A stretch of 64,000 bases of DNA from Trachythela sp. YZ-2020 (GCA_016169945.1 JADLSH010000195.1:62001-126000), one strand, 5' to 3'; shown: positions 9,105 to 18,203, counted from the first letter of the stretch. Notes: generated by a model from the sequence alone, not told the origin. A program made the numbers and translations.

Positions 9105-9704
9105 ATGAAAACGCCATTTAACATGCTAATAACAGGTTCGACAGAGTGTGGTAAGACATATTATCTGTTAAACATGTTGGTTAACGAGTACCATGGTCAC
9201 TTCCAATACATATTTTTAATATGCCCGACTTTTCAGTACAACCAGACTTACCAAGACTGGCCATACAAAAACTCACCAGGTTTTTACACGATACAATGCG
9301 ACCAAGACCAAGTCGACACATTTTTGAAATACATATCGGATACATTTAAGGGTACTAACTCGTTGATAATCTTAGACGACTGTGCAAGTTCTAAGTCTGT
9401 TAAAACCAGAACATCCGAGCTTGTTAACTTAGCTTTCTCGGCAAGACATTACAACCTAAGTACGATAGTCATCACGCAAAAATTAACGGCTATCACACCA
9501 GCTTACCGAGAGAACATAGCCAAGATAGTTGTGTTTGATACTCCCAGTGCCCTCGCATGGAAAACCATCACAGATGAGTTCTTAGACATTTCAAAACAAG
9601 AACAAGACGCACTACGAAAAGCTCTTAAAGAAAACAAATATGCCCGGTTAGAGATCAACCTTAGATTTCCTCGTTCACACGCTGTAATAAATAATTATGG
9701 ATGA
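9105..9704 (+). CDS. ATPase: A32-like (FtsK/HerA superfamily) genome-packaging ATPase
   Basis: 199 residues. Walker A is near the start (LITGSTECGKTYYLL, residues about 8-22). Walker B is SLIILDDCAS (about 87-96), and a sensor-like ITQ sits at about 125-127. This is the short packaging ATPase shared by Polintons, adintoviruses and poxvirus A32, which pumps DNA into the capsid. The length is normal for the family. It is preceded by CTAAATAAAAATG and overlaps the next gene by eight bases, so the two are probably co-expressed. No odd residues were noticed. Confidence 0.9.
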   Translation: MKTPFNMLITGSTECGKTYYLLNMLVNEYHGHFQYIFLICPTFQYNQTYQDWPYKNSPGFYTIQCDQDQVDTFLKYISDTFKGTNSLIILDDCASSKSVKTRTSELVNLAFSARHYNLSTIVITQKLTAITPAYRENIAKIVVFDTPSALAWKTITDEFLDISKQEQDALRKALKENKYARLEINLRFPRSHAVINNYG

Positions 9705-10182
9705 CATCGATGTCTTACGCGAAGAACTAATAGATCTTTCTGAGAAAGGTTACATTAACCAAACTAAGGTATTCTTAAAAAACAAAAAAAGAGCGACACG
9801 GAATGTGTTACAAAAGATAAAAGACGAATATCTAGAAAACAGAGACGACAAAAGTAAACATAAGATGGCTGTGAATTTTGTGTTGTTTTCTGTAAGTATC
9901 GCCGACCAGTTTTGTGACAGTTACTTTAAAATTATTAACAAGTCAAAGTTTTTAGAAAAGGTACTAGGCGATGATAACATCATGTTTGTCATCAAAGACA
10001 TAATGCCAAGTTACACGCCAGACGACTATTACAGTAAGTACTTATTTGCGTCTATTTCAATAGGTACTTTGTGTTACAACCATGTTGTCTTAGTAACAGA
10101 ACCTGACGCACCTAGCGGCGAAAACATACAGCATGACGACAAAGACGACGAAGTTAAACAACCTGGTGATGATGATGTCTAA
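9697..10182 (+). CDS. Hypothetical protein with acidic tail
   Basis: 161 residues, not recognised. The N-terminal half is helical and charged (DVLREELIDLSEKGY, TKVFLKNKKRATRN). A central hydrophobic part follows (VNFVLFSVSIADQF, LFASISIGTLCYNHVVLV), then a very acidic end (DDKDDEVKQPGDDDV). It overlaps the ATPase gene by eight bases and is followed by a gene-end hairpin, so it is probably the last gene of the left rightward cluster (6341-10182). Its placement suggests a role with packaging or the virion, but nothing in the sequence proves this. Confidence 0.75.
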   Translation: MDDIDVLREELIDLSEKGYINQTKVFLKNKKRATRNVLQKIKDEYLENRDDKSKHKMAVNFVLFSVSIADQFCDSYFKIINKSKFLEKVLGDDNIMFVIKDIMPSYTPDDYYSKYLFASISIGTLCYNHVVLVTEPDAPSGENIQHDDKDDEVKQPGDDDV

Positions 10183-10189
10183 GACACTT

Positions 10190-10222
10190 AAAATTTGTAA
10201 CCTTGTTTGGTTACAAATATAC
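10190..10222. terminator. Gene-end hairpin (AATTTGTAACC/GGTTACAAAT)
   Basis: AAATTTGTAACC and GGTTACAAATA form a near-perfect stem just after the stop at 10182, between convergent genes. The same stem appears at 10843-10874 and 26137-26165. After it, ACTTGGTTTACAAATATACAAATATT repeats part of the arm. Confidence 0.65.
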
Positions 10223-10291
10223 AAATATTCACACACTTGGTTTACAAATATACAAATATTAACATTAATTTACTCTACATCATCATCGTCA

Positions 10292-10807
10292 TCAGTCCTC
10301 GCAACACATACAATCACCAAAACATTTACGCGCTATGCATTTGTCGCTGTCGCTCTCCTCGCTATCGCTCGTCGTCGCTCTGCTCGCGTCACATGCATAT
10401 GTGTCATAAACATAACAGACATAACCATGACCGTTTGGTTCACACTCACAACACCCATAACAATTTTCACATGTCTTACAAATATAAGTGTCGTATGGGT
10501 CAACAGACTCATCGTATTCTTCGTCTTCGTTAAGGTTTTTATGACACTTTGGACATATAACAACTTCGTAGTCTTCGTCTTCGCTACATGTTGGACACTT
10601 TTCACTTGTCTCGCTATCGCTTGTGTCACATTTTGAACACACTTCATCTTCGCTCTCGCATCTTGAACAACATTCAGTCTCACTGTCACATGAACATACA
10701 CTCTCGTCGTCACTTTGTTCACAGTTAGTAGTAACAGGTAAGTCTATGATGGTTTTAATGACTTTGTCAATACTGACTTGACTGTCAACTTCTCTTTTGG
10801 TTTCCAT
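10292..10807 (-). CDS. Acidic cysteine-rich protein, probable zinc-binding
   Basis: 171 residues with about 25 cysteines, mostly as CxxC pairs (SRC, VCSKC, KCPTC, ICPKCHK, ICKTC, GCCEC, CMCC). These are spaced by runs of Asp, Glu and Ser. The paired CxxC units, notably ICPKC...ICKTC, look like zinc-ribbon or RING-like clusters, but spacing fits no single family I know. The Ser/Asp/Glu stretches resemble phosphorylated regulatory proteins. The leader AATTAATAAATG fits the element's start motif. A regulatory or transcription-related role is possible; the function is unknown. Confidence 0.75.
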   Translation of the reverse strand: METKREVDSQVSIDKVIKTIIDLPVTTNCEQSDDESVCSCDSETECCSRCESEDEVCSKCDTSDSETSEKCPTCSEDEDYEVVICPKCHKNLNEDEEYDESVDPYDTYICKTCENCYGCCECEPNGHGYVCYVYDTYACDASRATTSDSEESDSDKCIARKCFGDCMCCED

Positions 10808-10842
10808 TTATTAATTTGCAAATATACCAAAACTCTAACGAT

Positions 10843-10874
10843 TACAAATTTGTAACCCTTTTGGGCTACAAATT
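10843..10874. terminator. Gene-end hairpin
   Basis: ACAAATTTGTAACCC faces GGGCTACAAATT. It lies just beyond the 3' end of the minus-strand gene that ends at 10893, and upstream of the Cys-rich gene. Confidence 0.6.
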
Positions 10875-10892
10875 CACACTTACTATGTTAAT

Positions 10893-11306
10893 TTAATCTT
10901 CAGCGATGTTACTTGACACAAACTCACCAGATTTGCTTAGTTTTTTTACCTTGAAGTTTAAATAATTCACTTCGCCGCTACTCGCGTCTTTTTTCGTGTA
11001 CACTGATTGACACTCAAAAACCACATCAACATACAACATACTCTTATTAAGTAACTCTTTGCGTTGTTTTTCTGTTAAGCCACCTACCGATAAGTATAAG
11101 GTGTTATTCTCGTGACCATACAGAACAGGTTTTGTTTTGTGTTCATCTACCAGACTTGAGAGCTGTTTGAGTATCTCTTCGTCGTTTATGACAATTGGGA
11201 TTCTATAACCGCCATTTTTAAACTTTGACTTCTCAACACCCCATGTTAAACAGTCGGTGATGTTAAATACTTTAGGACTTTTAAGTTTTAATGTACTTCC
11301 ACTCAT
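10893..11306 (-). CDS. Hypothetical small protein, possible OB-fold
   Basis: 137 residues, predicted mixed alpha/beta. It begins MSGSTLKLKSPKVFNITD and has strands such as YRIPIVIND, PVLYGH, TLYLSVGG and YVDVVFECQSVY separated by a Lys/Glu-rich helix. The strand order and the Lys-rich ending suggest an OB-fold or single-strand DNA-binding role, but no diagnostic motif is present, so this is a guess. Its ATG overlaps the stop of the coiled-coil gene (ATGA, 11303-11306), implying expression from the same transcript. The leader AAATAAAGAATG lies inside the upstream gene. Confidence 0.75.
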   Translation of the reverse strand: MSGSTLKLKSPKVFNITDCLTWGVEKSKFKNGGYRIPIVINDEEILKQLSSLVDEHKTKPVLYGHENNTLYLSVGGLTEKQRKELLNKSMLYVDVVFECQSVYTKKDASSGEVNYLNFKVKKLSKSGEFVSSNIAED

Positions 11307-13243
11307 TCTTTATTTAAGTTTTTTGTTGAATTCTTATAAGACCGTTTAGCTTGAATTTCGTTGTACGCAAGGTAACCTAACGCTATCGCTAACAACCACA
11401 TCTTGTCAGCCAACCACGATAACCCTTTCGCACCCATGTTTAGAACAGTAGTTAGTATCTGACCGATGGCACCAAATACAGGACCTAACGCTTTAAATAT
11501 TTTAGCGACACCTTTTGAAAACTTTGACACACCACGAGCACCTGCTGCGATAGCATCTCTTCCAGCCGTGACAATTGTTGTTACCACACCAGCTATCGAG
11601 ATACTTATGGCCGACGCGATGCCCAAATTTTTCTTAGCCCACTCTTTAAATTTTTCAAACTTTTTTATTGGGTTGTTATCGATCTCATCTTCTACAATTT
11701 TTAATGCTTCTTGGCTTTCAGGTCTCATGTTATTTTTTAACTTGATGACATCAATTTCTGATTCTGCTAAGACTGACACTACCTTGAACAAAGTTTTTTT
11801 CTCAAGGTTTTGTTCTTTTTCTGACTCCGCAAGCCAAAATATTTCCTCTACTTTCATAGATTTAATTTTTTCTTCGGGTGAGATATCGTAGGTGTGAATC
11901 ACGCGTTCTGTAAGAGCGCTTATATCTCTTGGCCAGTTAACTTTTTCTTTTGATCGCGACTCTTCTATAGTGTCCTGTTTTTGTGACACTGATGGCTCTT
12001 TGTAACCTTTTTGTTGTTTAAGGTACTCAACCACCTTTTTCATATCATTTAGTTGTTGTTGTTGAAGTTTAATGTCCTGTCCTTGTAGACCATGTTGTCG
12101 TCGAAAGTCATCTACTTGTTGTTTAAGAACATTGATCTGTTCTTGTTTTTGTTGCGCTAGATTTTGTTGTTCCGCTTGCGCTTGTTGTTGTTTAAGAACA
12201 TCGATCTGTTCTTGTTTTTGTTGTTGTTGTTTGTTAATTTCATTTATTTGGCTTTGAAGATTTATGACCTGGTCATGTTTAAGATCATTACCTTGTTGTT
12301 GTTGTTGTTGTTTAAGAACATCAATCTGTTCTTGTTTTTGTTGCGTTAGTTGTTGTTGTTTGTTAATTTGGTTTTGAAGAACAACGATCTGATCTTGTTG
12401 ATAAGCAAAAGCTTTTCGAATGTTTTGATCATCGTTGGCCTTTTCTTGTCGAATGTCTTGCCACATTTGTAGAATGTTATTGAACTGTTTTTGTTGTTCG
12501 TCCCTGACAGATTGTTCAAGGTCTTTGAACTGTTGTTGAATTTCAGCGATCTTATCGTCGATGTTACTATTTAATGTATTCTCAACATTTTGACGCACAC
12601 TTTCATTTAACTCTTCGTTAAAAATTCCAGTTTGTTCTTCAACCACAGAAGGGAACTTAGTTTTATGTTCTGTCTTGGCATCCTCTAATTCTTTGTTAAA
12701 TTTCTCTTTTGCCCTTCTCATTCCCAAAGATGAGTCACTAGATGTCACCATTTTTAGACCTCTCACAACATAAATTTTTTTGCCTTCATACTCTACCCCA
12801 TTAATATTACCACTACTTGCATGTTTTGTTACTTTTAAACTTAAAAACAATAACTTTGTTTTTGGTCCATCACTTACATCTAAGCTTATGTCAAGATAAT
12901 TTCTAAATGTCTCCTCTAACTCTTGATCTTTAAAACCCTCTATTACTTGGCTACGACCTGTCACAATGGGAATGCTTTCGTTTAAATTAGGTGGTGGGTT
13001 AAGTGTGCTACCTTTTTCTTTGACAGTTGAACCACTTAGCGGGTTGTTAGTTGGGGTAGTTTCAACATCTGGTTCGTCGTCATCGTTGTCAACAGGTGTG
13101 GTATCTGGTTCGTCGTCACCGTCATCGTTGTTACCGCCATCTGATTCTTCGCCAAAAGAGGTTTCTTCATCTTCATCTTCAACTTCGTCGCCTAAGCCTG
13201 ACTCCTTACTAGTCATCGGTATATCTTCTGGTTTTGTTGCCAT
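11303..13243 (-). CDS. Long coiled-coil protein with hydrophobic C-terminus, probable minor virion protein
   Basis: 646 residues from the ATG at 13243. Longer reading into the integrase gene is rejected because AAATAAAATG lies exactly there. The first 75 residues are acidic and low-complexity (DEDEETSFGEESDGG). Residues about 240-450 form a Gln-rich coiled coil with repeats of KQEQIDVLKQQQ, encoded by TTGTTG-type repeats. The last 110 residues are hydrophobic and glycine/alanine-rich (AISISIAGVVTTIVTAG, KIFKALGPVFGAIGQIL, MWLLAIALGYLAYNEI), with two or three possible membrane or amphipathic helices. A membrane-active internal capsid protein or a long internal fibre would fit. It lies just downstream of the integrase and overlaps the next gene by four bases. 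Confidence 0.8.
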   Translation of the reverse strand: MATKPEDIPMTSKESGLGDEVEDEDEETSFGEESDGGNNDDGDDEPDTTPVDNDDDEPDVETTPTNNPLSGSTVKEKGSTLNPPPNLNESIPIVTGRSQVIEGFKDQELEETFRNYLDISLDVSDGPKTKLLFLSLKVTKHASSGNINGVEYEGKKIYVVRGLKMVTSSDSSLGMRRAKEKFNKELEDAKTEHKTKFPSVVEEQTGIFNEELNESVRQNVENTLNSNIDDKIAEIQQQFKDLEQSVRDEQQKQFNNILQMWQDIRQEKANDDQNIRKAFAYQQDQIVVLQNQINKQQQLTQQKQEQIDVLKQQQQQQGNDLKHDQVINLQSQINEINKQQQQKQEQIDVLKQQQAQAEQQNLAQQKQEQINVLKQQVDDFRRQHGLQGQDIKLQQQQLNDMKKVVEYLKQQKGYKEPSVSQKQDTIEESRSKEKVNWPRDISALTERVIHTYDISPEEKIKSMKVEEIFWLAESEKEQNLEKKTLFKVVSVLAESEIDVIKLKNNMRPESQEALKIVEDEIDNNPIKKFEKFKEWAKKNLGIASAISISIAGVVTTIVTAGRDAIAAGARGVSKFSKGVAKIFKALGPVFGAIGQILTTVLNMGAKGLSWLADKMWLLAIALGYLAYNEIQAKRSYKNSTKNLNKE

Positions 13244-13244
13244 T

Positions 13245-14234
13245 TTATTTAACCTCGCTAAGTTCTCTCTCGTAAAACTTACCGTGTATGTTCTCGCCAG
13301 TTGCGATATCCTGTATGTCGTACATAACGGGATCCCCACGATAAACTTTTGTGATCTTAAATGTTTCTTCTGTAAAATTAACAGTGTAACCTTTGACAAA
13401 CCTGGTACCGGTGTGATATTTCTCAACCCTAACTATGTCACCAACTTTATATCGTGGCTTTTTAGGTTCGTTGCCAGTCCCATACAAAGTAACCCAAACA
13501 TCATCTTTGTTTTGTTCGTTGACATCTGTGGGTTTCATCTTGATGGTTCTGTGCACGCTGTGGTTGTAATTAAATGTGACATCCCCCAAAATATGTAACC
13601 ACTTGTTGGTCTTATGTTCTGTGAAATATTTCCACATCGGTGTTTTTAGAGTTCTGTTTAGTCTTTCAACGAGGGCTGCCTTTCTGTTAAAAAAAGCCTT
13701 GCCGCCTTTTTTAATTAGCGTTGTAAAATGTTTTATACCGAGTTTGTCAAGTAACGCGTTGACATGCTTGTTTTTGAATTCGTTACCGTCATCGTATTGG
13801 ACTACATCTGGGTACTTACCAAACCTAACTTTAAATTCACCTAGAATTTTTTCCATAGCGTGAGAGACATCGAGACCCCCTTTTGTTTTGCTTGGTTCTG
13901 TGAAAGCATATCTAGACAAAATTTCTATACTTGTTAAAATCCAACGGTAACCATCGTTACTACTTTTACGACCCTCTGTCATATCAACCAAGTCTAATTG
14001 TAGTTGCTCGCCGAGATCGCTAACGATGGTTTTACGATAGACATGCTTGCCAGCTTTTTGCTTTGTAGTTGTGTAAGTACTTTGCGTTAAGATCCACTCT
14101 TTAACTTGTTTACGCGTGACATTTAATCCGGTCTCTTTTGCTTTTTGGTACAATCTTTCGACAGACTGATAACCGGTGCCAGGCGAGTGATATAAGTCCC
14201 TAAGACCTTGTTCTATTTCAAAATGTGTTGTCAT
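13245..14234 (-). CDS. INT: Polinton integrase (retroviral-type DDE)
   Basis: 329 residues. It joins the element ends to host DNA. The N-terminal part carries an HTH-like region (TRKQVKEWILTQ). The catalytic core has LQLDLVDM (Asp81), VVQYDDGNEF (Asp149) and AALVERLNRTLK (Glu190). The gap between the second Asp and the Glu is 40 residues instead of the usual 35, through extra residues in KKGGKAFFNRKA. The C-terminus has an SH3/chromodomain-like barrel (YKVGDIVRVEKY). The stop TAA sits inside the AAATAAAATG leader of the next gene. The start is supported by GTGAAATAAAATG. Length and motifs are normal for Polintons, so it looks active. Confidence 0.95.
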   Translation of the reverse strand: MTTHFEIEQGLRDLYHSPGTGYQSVERLYQKAKETGLNVTRKQVKEWILTQSTYTTTKQKAGKHVYRKTIVSDLGEQLQLDLVDMTEGRKSSNDGYRWILTSIEILSRYAFTEPSKTKGGLDVSHAMEKILGEFKVRFGKYPDVVQYDDGNEFKNKHVNALLDKLGIKHFTTLIKKGGKAFFNRKAALVERLNRTLKTPMWKYFTEHKTNKWLHILGDVTFNYNHSVHRTIKMKPTDVNEQNKDDVWVTLYGTGNEPKKPRYKVGDIVRVEKYHTGTRFVKGYTVNFTEETFKITKVYRGDPVMYDIQDIATGENIHGKFYERELSEVK

Positions 14235-15179
14235 TTTATTTCACAGCATGTACATCGTGAATCAGAGAGTGATATGGCTCTGGAAATCCCTGTCTGTGTG
14301 TGTGTATGAAATTTTTTTAAAACCATGGTAATCACCTAAATCCACGAAAAATATTAAATATGGACAGGTACATGAGACACATATCACAACTCATTTTTTT
14401 TTTACAAGTAAGTACATCGTGAATCAGAGCATGATATGGCTCTGAAAATCCCTGTCTGTGTGTCAGAAAATTTTTTTTAAAAACCATGGTAATCACCTAA
14501 ATCCACGAAAAATATTAAATATGGACAGGTACACTAACGTACGAGTGCAGCAAGACAGACTCATTTGTGGTGTCCAAGTTTAATGGTTTATGTGCTTATA
14601 GGTGATTACCTATGTTTTTTATTTTATTTTATTCTCTAAAAAATCATGGATTTCTAGAGACATATTACTCTCTGATTCACGATGTACTTACTTGTAAAAA
14701 AAATTAGTTATGATATGTGTGTGGTGTGTGTGTGTGTGTCTCGCTCACGCTCGTGTGTGTGTGTGTGGTGTGTGTGTGTGGTGTCCAAGTTTAATGGTTT
14801 ATGTGCTTATAGGTGATTACCTATGTTTTTTATTTTATTTTATTCTCTAGAGAATTAGGGATTTCTAGAGACATCACTCTCTGATTTACGATGTACTTAC
14901 TTGTAAAAAAAAATGAGTTATGATATATATGTGTCTCGCTCGCTAGTGTGTGTGTGTGTGGTGTCCAAGTTTAATGGTTTATGTGCTTATAGGTGATTAC
15001 CTATGTTTTTTATTTTATTTTATTCTCTAGAGAATTAGGGATTTCTAGAGACATCACTCTCTGATTTACGATGTACTTACTTGTAAAAAAAAATGAGTTA
15101 TGATATATATGTGTCTCGCTCGCTAGTGTGTGTGTGGTTATATAAGAATATGTCCAAGTTTTTGTGTTAATAAAAAGAG
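14235..15179. promoter_or_regulatory. Repeat array between divergent genes, candidate origin or promoter block
   Basis: A 945-bp non-coding region between the integrase start (minus) and the gene at 15180 (plus). It holds five copies of a module containing ACATCGTGAATCAGAG and AGGTGATTACC. Two copies run one way (from about 14241 and 14405) and three run inverted (about 14569, 14780, 14960). The last two are nearly identical and about 180 bp apart. Each inverted copy begins GTGTCCAAGTTTAATGG and is spaced by TG microsatellite. TTATATAAGA at 15138-15147 is a probable TATA box for the gene at 15180. An origin of replication and/or duplicated promoters are possible. Confidence 0.75.
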
Positions 15180-15464
15180 ATGGCTACACAAATTTTAAGT
15201 TTAACAACTTTACCTGTTAACACAATTATCAAGGTAAAAAGTTTTGAAATACAACGAAAATATGGTTTAGACAACATAGTTATAACAACCACAGACAACA
15301 AGAAATATTTAGGTGGTTGGTTTCTTCTAGCTCAAAAAGATAACATTCGAGATGGAAGTTTTGTTCGACTAGATGGACTTAAGAACCCCCAAGTCTTGGT
15401 AACAAAAACAAAAAACAAATGTCTTGTGTTGTTTTTCAAGAGGGTGAAGACCCAAATGCCTTAG
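15180..15464 (+). CDS. Small beta-rich protein, possible OB-fold
   Basis: 94 residues (MATQILSLTTLPVNTIIKV...). The pattern LPVNTIIKVKSFEIQRKYG followed by alternating strands resembles a small OB-fold-like protein common in mobile elements (motif form LP.N..Y.I......T.YG), but this is recognition by eye only. It follows a TATA-like TTATATAAGA by 33 bases and an AATAAA leader, so it probably starts an early transcript. Its last 46 bases overlap the start of the next gene in another frame. A single-strand DNA-binding or regulatory role is inferred and unproven. Confidence 0.65.
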   Translation: MATQILSLTTLPVNTIIKVKSFEIQRKYGLDNIVITTTDNKKYLGGWFLLAQKDNIRDGSFVRLDGLKNPQVLVTKTKNKCLVLFFKRVKTQMP

Positions 15465-16090
15465 TCGAAGATGTTAAAAAGAACATTAAACACCAAGTAC
15501 AATTACATTTACAAAACAACCAAATGATTCGTGACGAAAAAATACAACAAAAAGAGTTACATCAAAAGCTTAAACTTGAAAATGCTGTCTTGAAAAACAA
15601 ATTACTAAGTGAAAAACTTGCAAGACAAGAGGCTCGCAAAGAGAGCGAAAAAGTTAGACTAGAAAACCAAAAACAAAAAAAGCTAGACGCTGATAAAAAA
15701 CATAAAGATCTTGTCGAGCTAAAAGAGCAAACTTTAAAACTTAGAGAGGCTAAACGACTAGCTGTGATTGAAGAGAAAGAGAGAAAAGAACAACTAAAAA
15801 GTAAAAAACTAAGAAGAGCTAGGTTTGAAAAAGCGTATGAGCGTAAGATGCACATTGAAAATTTACAATTCATAGAAGACTTTGATGCATCTTGGGAAAG
15901 ATGGCGTCAAGAACGAGAACGAGAAAAGGAAGAGCGAGACAAAAAGTTTCTCTTAGATATGAAAAAGGCCAAGGTAGAAAGGGAAAAGTATAACGAGATA
16001 GCTAGGCAAAGAGACTTATTGGCTTATGGTGGTGATGTTAGTAAGTTGACTAAAGAGCCACCTATAGTTGTTAGTGGTGTATTTAGATGA
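15419..16090 (+). CDS. Highly charged coiled-coil protein
   Basis: 223 residues. From residue about 35 to 195 it is one long Lys/Glu/Arg-rich helix (EKLARQEARKESEKVRLE, RQEREREKEERDKK), a strong coiled coil or single alpha-helix. The N-terminus MSCVVFQEGEDPNALVEDV and the C-terminus LTKEPPIVVSGVFR are more ordinary. It has no AATAAA leader and overlaps the previous gene by 46 bases, so translation may depend on reinitiation or leaky scanning. The real start could be a later Met. A scaffold role is possible; the function is unknown. Confidence 0.7.
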   Translation: MSCVVFQEGEDPNALVEDVKKNIKHQVQLHLQNNQMIRDEKIQQKELHQKLKLENAVLKNKLLSEKLARQEARKESEKVRLENQKQKKLDADKKHKDLVELKEQTLKLREAKRLAVIEEKERKEQLKSKKLRRARFEKAYERKMHIENLQFIEDFDASWERWRQEREREKEERDKKFLLDMKKAKVEREKYNEIARQRDLLAYGGDVSKLTKEPPIVVSGVFR

Positions 16091-16113
16091 CCATGATGTC
16101 CAGGTGACATATT

Positions 16114-16146
16114 TTTAGTAACCCTTATGGCTTACTAAAACTTAAA
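16114..16146. terminator. Gene-end hairpin between convergent genes
   Basis: TTTTAGTAACCC and GGCTTACTAAAAC form a stem between the stop at 16090 (plus) and the stop at 16154 (minus). Confidence 0.6.
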
Positions 16147-16153
16147 CCTAAAC

Positions 16154-16795
16154 TTAAACCATCTCGAGATCTAACAAGGCACTCATGTTTACATGTTTGT
16201 CTATGTTAGTTGTAAGTTTAAAAGATAACGAGTTAAAACTTTGTACGATAGGTGTTTTTGAGTTAATGTTATCGTAGAACTCCAAGGTATCTATTAACAG
16301 TTGCGATGACGAGATAGGTAACGAAGCTATTATTTGGCTTGGCTTACCGTTTGTGTCGAAGTTTTGATATGTGTTCACGATGCTACATTCTATGTTGATA
16401 TATTTTAATCCATGGTTAACATCGACATGGTTCGGACTCTTGTGCCATATGTCTTTGATCAACGCAGTGTCTGGTAAAAACCCTAACATCGGGCCTATTG
16501 TGTTTTCTAGGTTCAAAGCTTCTTTAGATTTTACCGAACATGTAGAGTTTTTATGGTTTGCAATTAGCTCGATGTCCTCGTCTTTTAATTTCTTTTGGAT
16601 GTCGACGAATGTCCAGTAACCGGTTTCGAACACGATCTTATCGGTACCGTGTTGAATTTGACAGTTGGGTAAAACATTATGGAACTCCCAAAATATTGTC
16701 GCCGATCTGAGATACAATTTACTTTTGTTATGTTGAAAAATATTTAAACCCACATTTGTTTTGTTATGTGGTACAAATACAGTTAACTTTGACAT
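16154..16795 (-). CDS. Minor capsid protein (penton-like) candidate
   Basis: 213 residues, beta-rich. The order of motifs resembles the Polinton minor capsid (penton) family. It has an N-terminal strand region with IFWEFHNVLPN. A FETGYWTFVDIQKKL block sits where the family has its 'G-Y-D-V-x-D-I' turn. Then come IGPMLGF and IECSIVNTY with NGKPSQIIASLPI. The family is a single jelly roll forming the five-fold vertices beside the double-jelly-roll major protein. It is shorter than many relatives. It is transcribed away from the gene at 16819, with 23 bases between starts and AATAAA motifs on both sides. Assignment by pattern only. Confidence 0.6.
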   Translation of the reverse strand: MSKLTVFVPHNKTNVGLNIFQHNKSKLYLRSATIFWEFHNVLPNCQIQHGTDKIVFETGYWTFVDIQKKLKDEDIELIANHKNSTCSVKSKEALNLENTIGPMLGFLPDTALIKDIWHKSPNHVDVNHGLKYINIECSIVNTYQNFDTNGKPSQIIASLPISSSQLLIDTLEFYDNINSKTPIVQSFNSLSFKLTTNIDKHVNMSALLDLEMV

Positions 16796-16818
16796 TTATT
16801 TCTGTGAGTCCAAAATAA

Positions 16819-18195
16819 ATGTCACAACAAGCGCAACAAGAATTTAAAGAGAAATATCCATACGCAGATGTCGATAAGTTCATGTTTCAACCCGTAAAAA
16901 ACCGTGCGGGCACAACTCTGTTTGTACGAACAATGTTTGTACACAAAAGCAGAGCTTACGACATAAAAGCAAAAAGCTTTGCGTTTGGTTGGGCGTTAGA
17001 CTGGCAACCTAGAATTTGGAACACAAAAGGGGTTGTACAAGGTTTCATCAAAGGGTCTTATGTTGAAAACCCAAAAACAATGAACATTTTTGTAAATAAC
17101 ACGATGAGTTTTAACCCAACATTTCCAGACCTCGTAATCACAAAAAACATGGAAAAGTTTAACGACCCAACAGAAAACCCATATATGGCTTCTTGTTTGG
17201 CGGCTTACATAACAACTTATGTTTGTGGAATTAGTACCAAACATTTTAACACAGGTAATACCTTTGTGAGAAACTTGGCGAGGTACCACTTGTACTATCA
17301 CATGCGAAGATTCATAAGAAATCCCAGTTCTATGAACAGATTTTTGAACCAAAGGATAAAAGACCTCGTAAATAACAACATTCCCGTTGTGTACGAGTGG
17401 ACTAAAGAGTTTCATCATGGTAAAGAACAGTTAGGGACTTGGTTAGCAAAACAACCAAGAGGTACCGTGAGAAATTACACGCCAGAAATGGGTAAGTTTG
17501 GTGGTCAAATTGGTATTAGCTATGAGAAGCGTGGTGACAGAACCATTAAGAGTTTGGACGACTACAAAATGTTTGTTGCCACAGAGTCAACTGGATTAAC
17601 AGAAACAGGGCAACTGTTATTTCAACAAAGTTTAGAATCTTATGTGTATTGTGTACTTGGCGCGCAAGCAAGTACAAGATGGGCTATCGTTGGGAATGGT
17701 GCTAAGTCTTTACAAACACAAGAGGTTTTTAAAAAACTAGTTGAAGACACCATCATACAAGACGATCAAACTGTGACCATTTCTAACATGAGAAACGCAA
17801 TAAAAGGTACAAATGTAATTTTAAACTTTGCAATTAGTCCCGGTCTTATTCTTATTCCAAATGACATGATAATCTTAAAACAAAAAATACCAGGTTACAA
17901 CAATATTTTAACGGTTGTTGGGCCAACCATGAAATTTGGTCATAATGAAAATGTTAACAAGGAGGTGGTTGCCCCAACAAGCGTAAAACCAAACCCAACA
18001 AGCGTAAAACCAAACCCAACAAGCGTAAAACAAAACCCAAACGCCTCACTCGAAGAAGTCTTAAATAGTCCAAATGTTTCTGCACTTCGCGTAAATCAAC
18101 CAAAATATGATTATTCTTTGGATTACTCAATGTCAGCGTTATTAGTATTATCAGCGGTAACCGGTTATATTATGAAGTTTTTGTTATTGGCATAG
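16819..18195 (+). CDS. Conserved-looking hypothetical virion protein with C-terminal membrane segment
   Basis: 458 residues, not recognised. The body is mixed and aromatic-rich (KYPYADVDKFMFQP, FGWALDWQPRIWN, RNLARYHLYYHMRRFI). Near residues 390-412 there are three tandem copies of TSVKPNP (the last TSVKQNP), a flexible linker. A C-terminal hydrophobic helix follows (MSALLVLSAVTGYIMKFLLLA), probably a membrane anchor. It starts a three-gene rightward run ending at 18774 and lies between the two capsid candidates, so a structural role is likely. The leader CAAAATAAATG supports the start. Confidence 0.75.
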   Translation: MSQQAQQEFKEKYPYADVDKFMFQPVKNRAGTTLFVRTMFVHKSRAYDIKAKSFAFGWALDWQPRIWNTKGVVQGFIKGSYVENPKTMNIFVNNTMSFNPTFPDLVITKNMEKFNDPTENPYMASCLAAYITTYVCGISTKHFNTGNTFVRNLARYHLYYHMRRFIRNPSSMNRFLNQRIKDLVNNNIPVVYEWTKEFHHGKEQLGTWLAKQPRGTVRNYTPEMGKFGGQIGISYEKRGDRTIKSLDDYKMFVATESTGLTETGQLLFQQSLESYVYCVLGAQASTRWAIVGNGAKSLQTQEVFKKLVEDTIIQDDQTVTISNMRNAIKGTNVILNFAISPGLILIPNDMIILKQKIPGYNNILTVVGPTMKFGHNENVNKEVVAPTSVKPNPTSVKPNPTSVKQNPNASLEEVLNSPNVSALRVNQPKYDYSLDYSMSALLVLSAVTGYIMKFLLLA

Positions 18196-18203
18196 AATAA
18201 ACG

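Noticed and set aside
10133..10636. Plus-strand hydrophobic ORFs opposite the Cys-rich gene
   Set aside because: They are antisense to the Cys-rich gene, lack the leader motif and have no features.
12072..12349. Cysteine/leucine-rich ORFs on the plus strand
   Set aside because: They are antisense shadows of the Gln-rich coiled-coil repeat.
11303..13426. Longer 707-residue version of the coiled-coil protein
   Set aside because: The first 61 codons overlap the integrase gene, and the ATG at 13243 has the element's AAATAAAATG leader.
14700..14780. CRISPR-like array in the TG-rich repeats
   Set aside because: Repeats are microsatellite and promoter-like modules without regular spacers, in a eukaryotic element.
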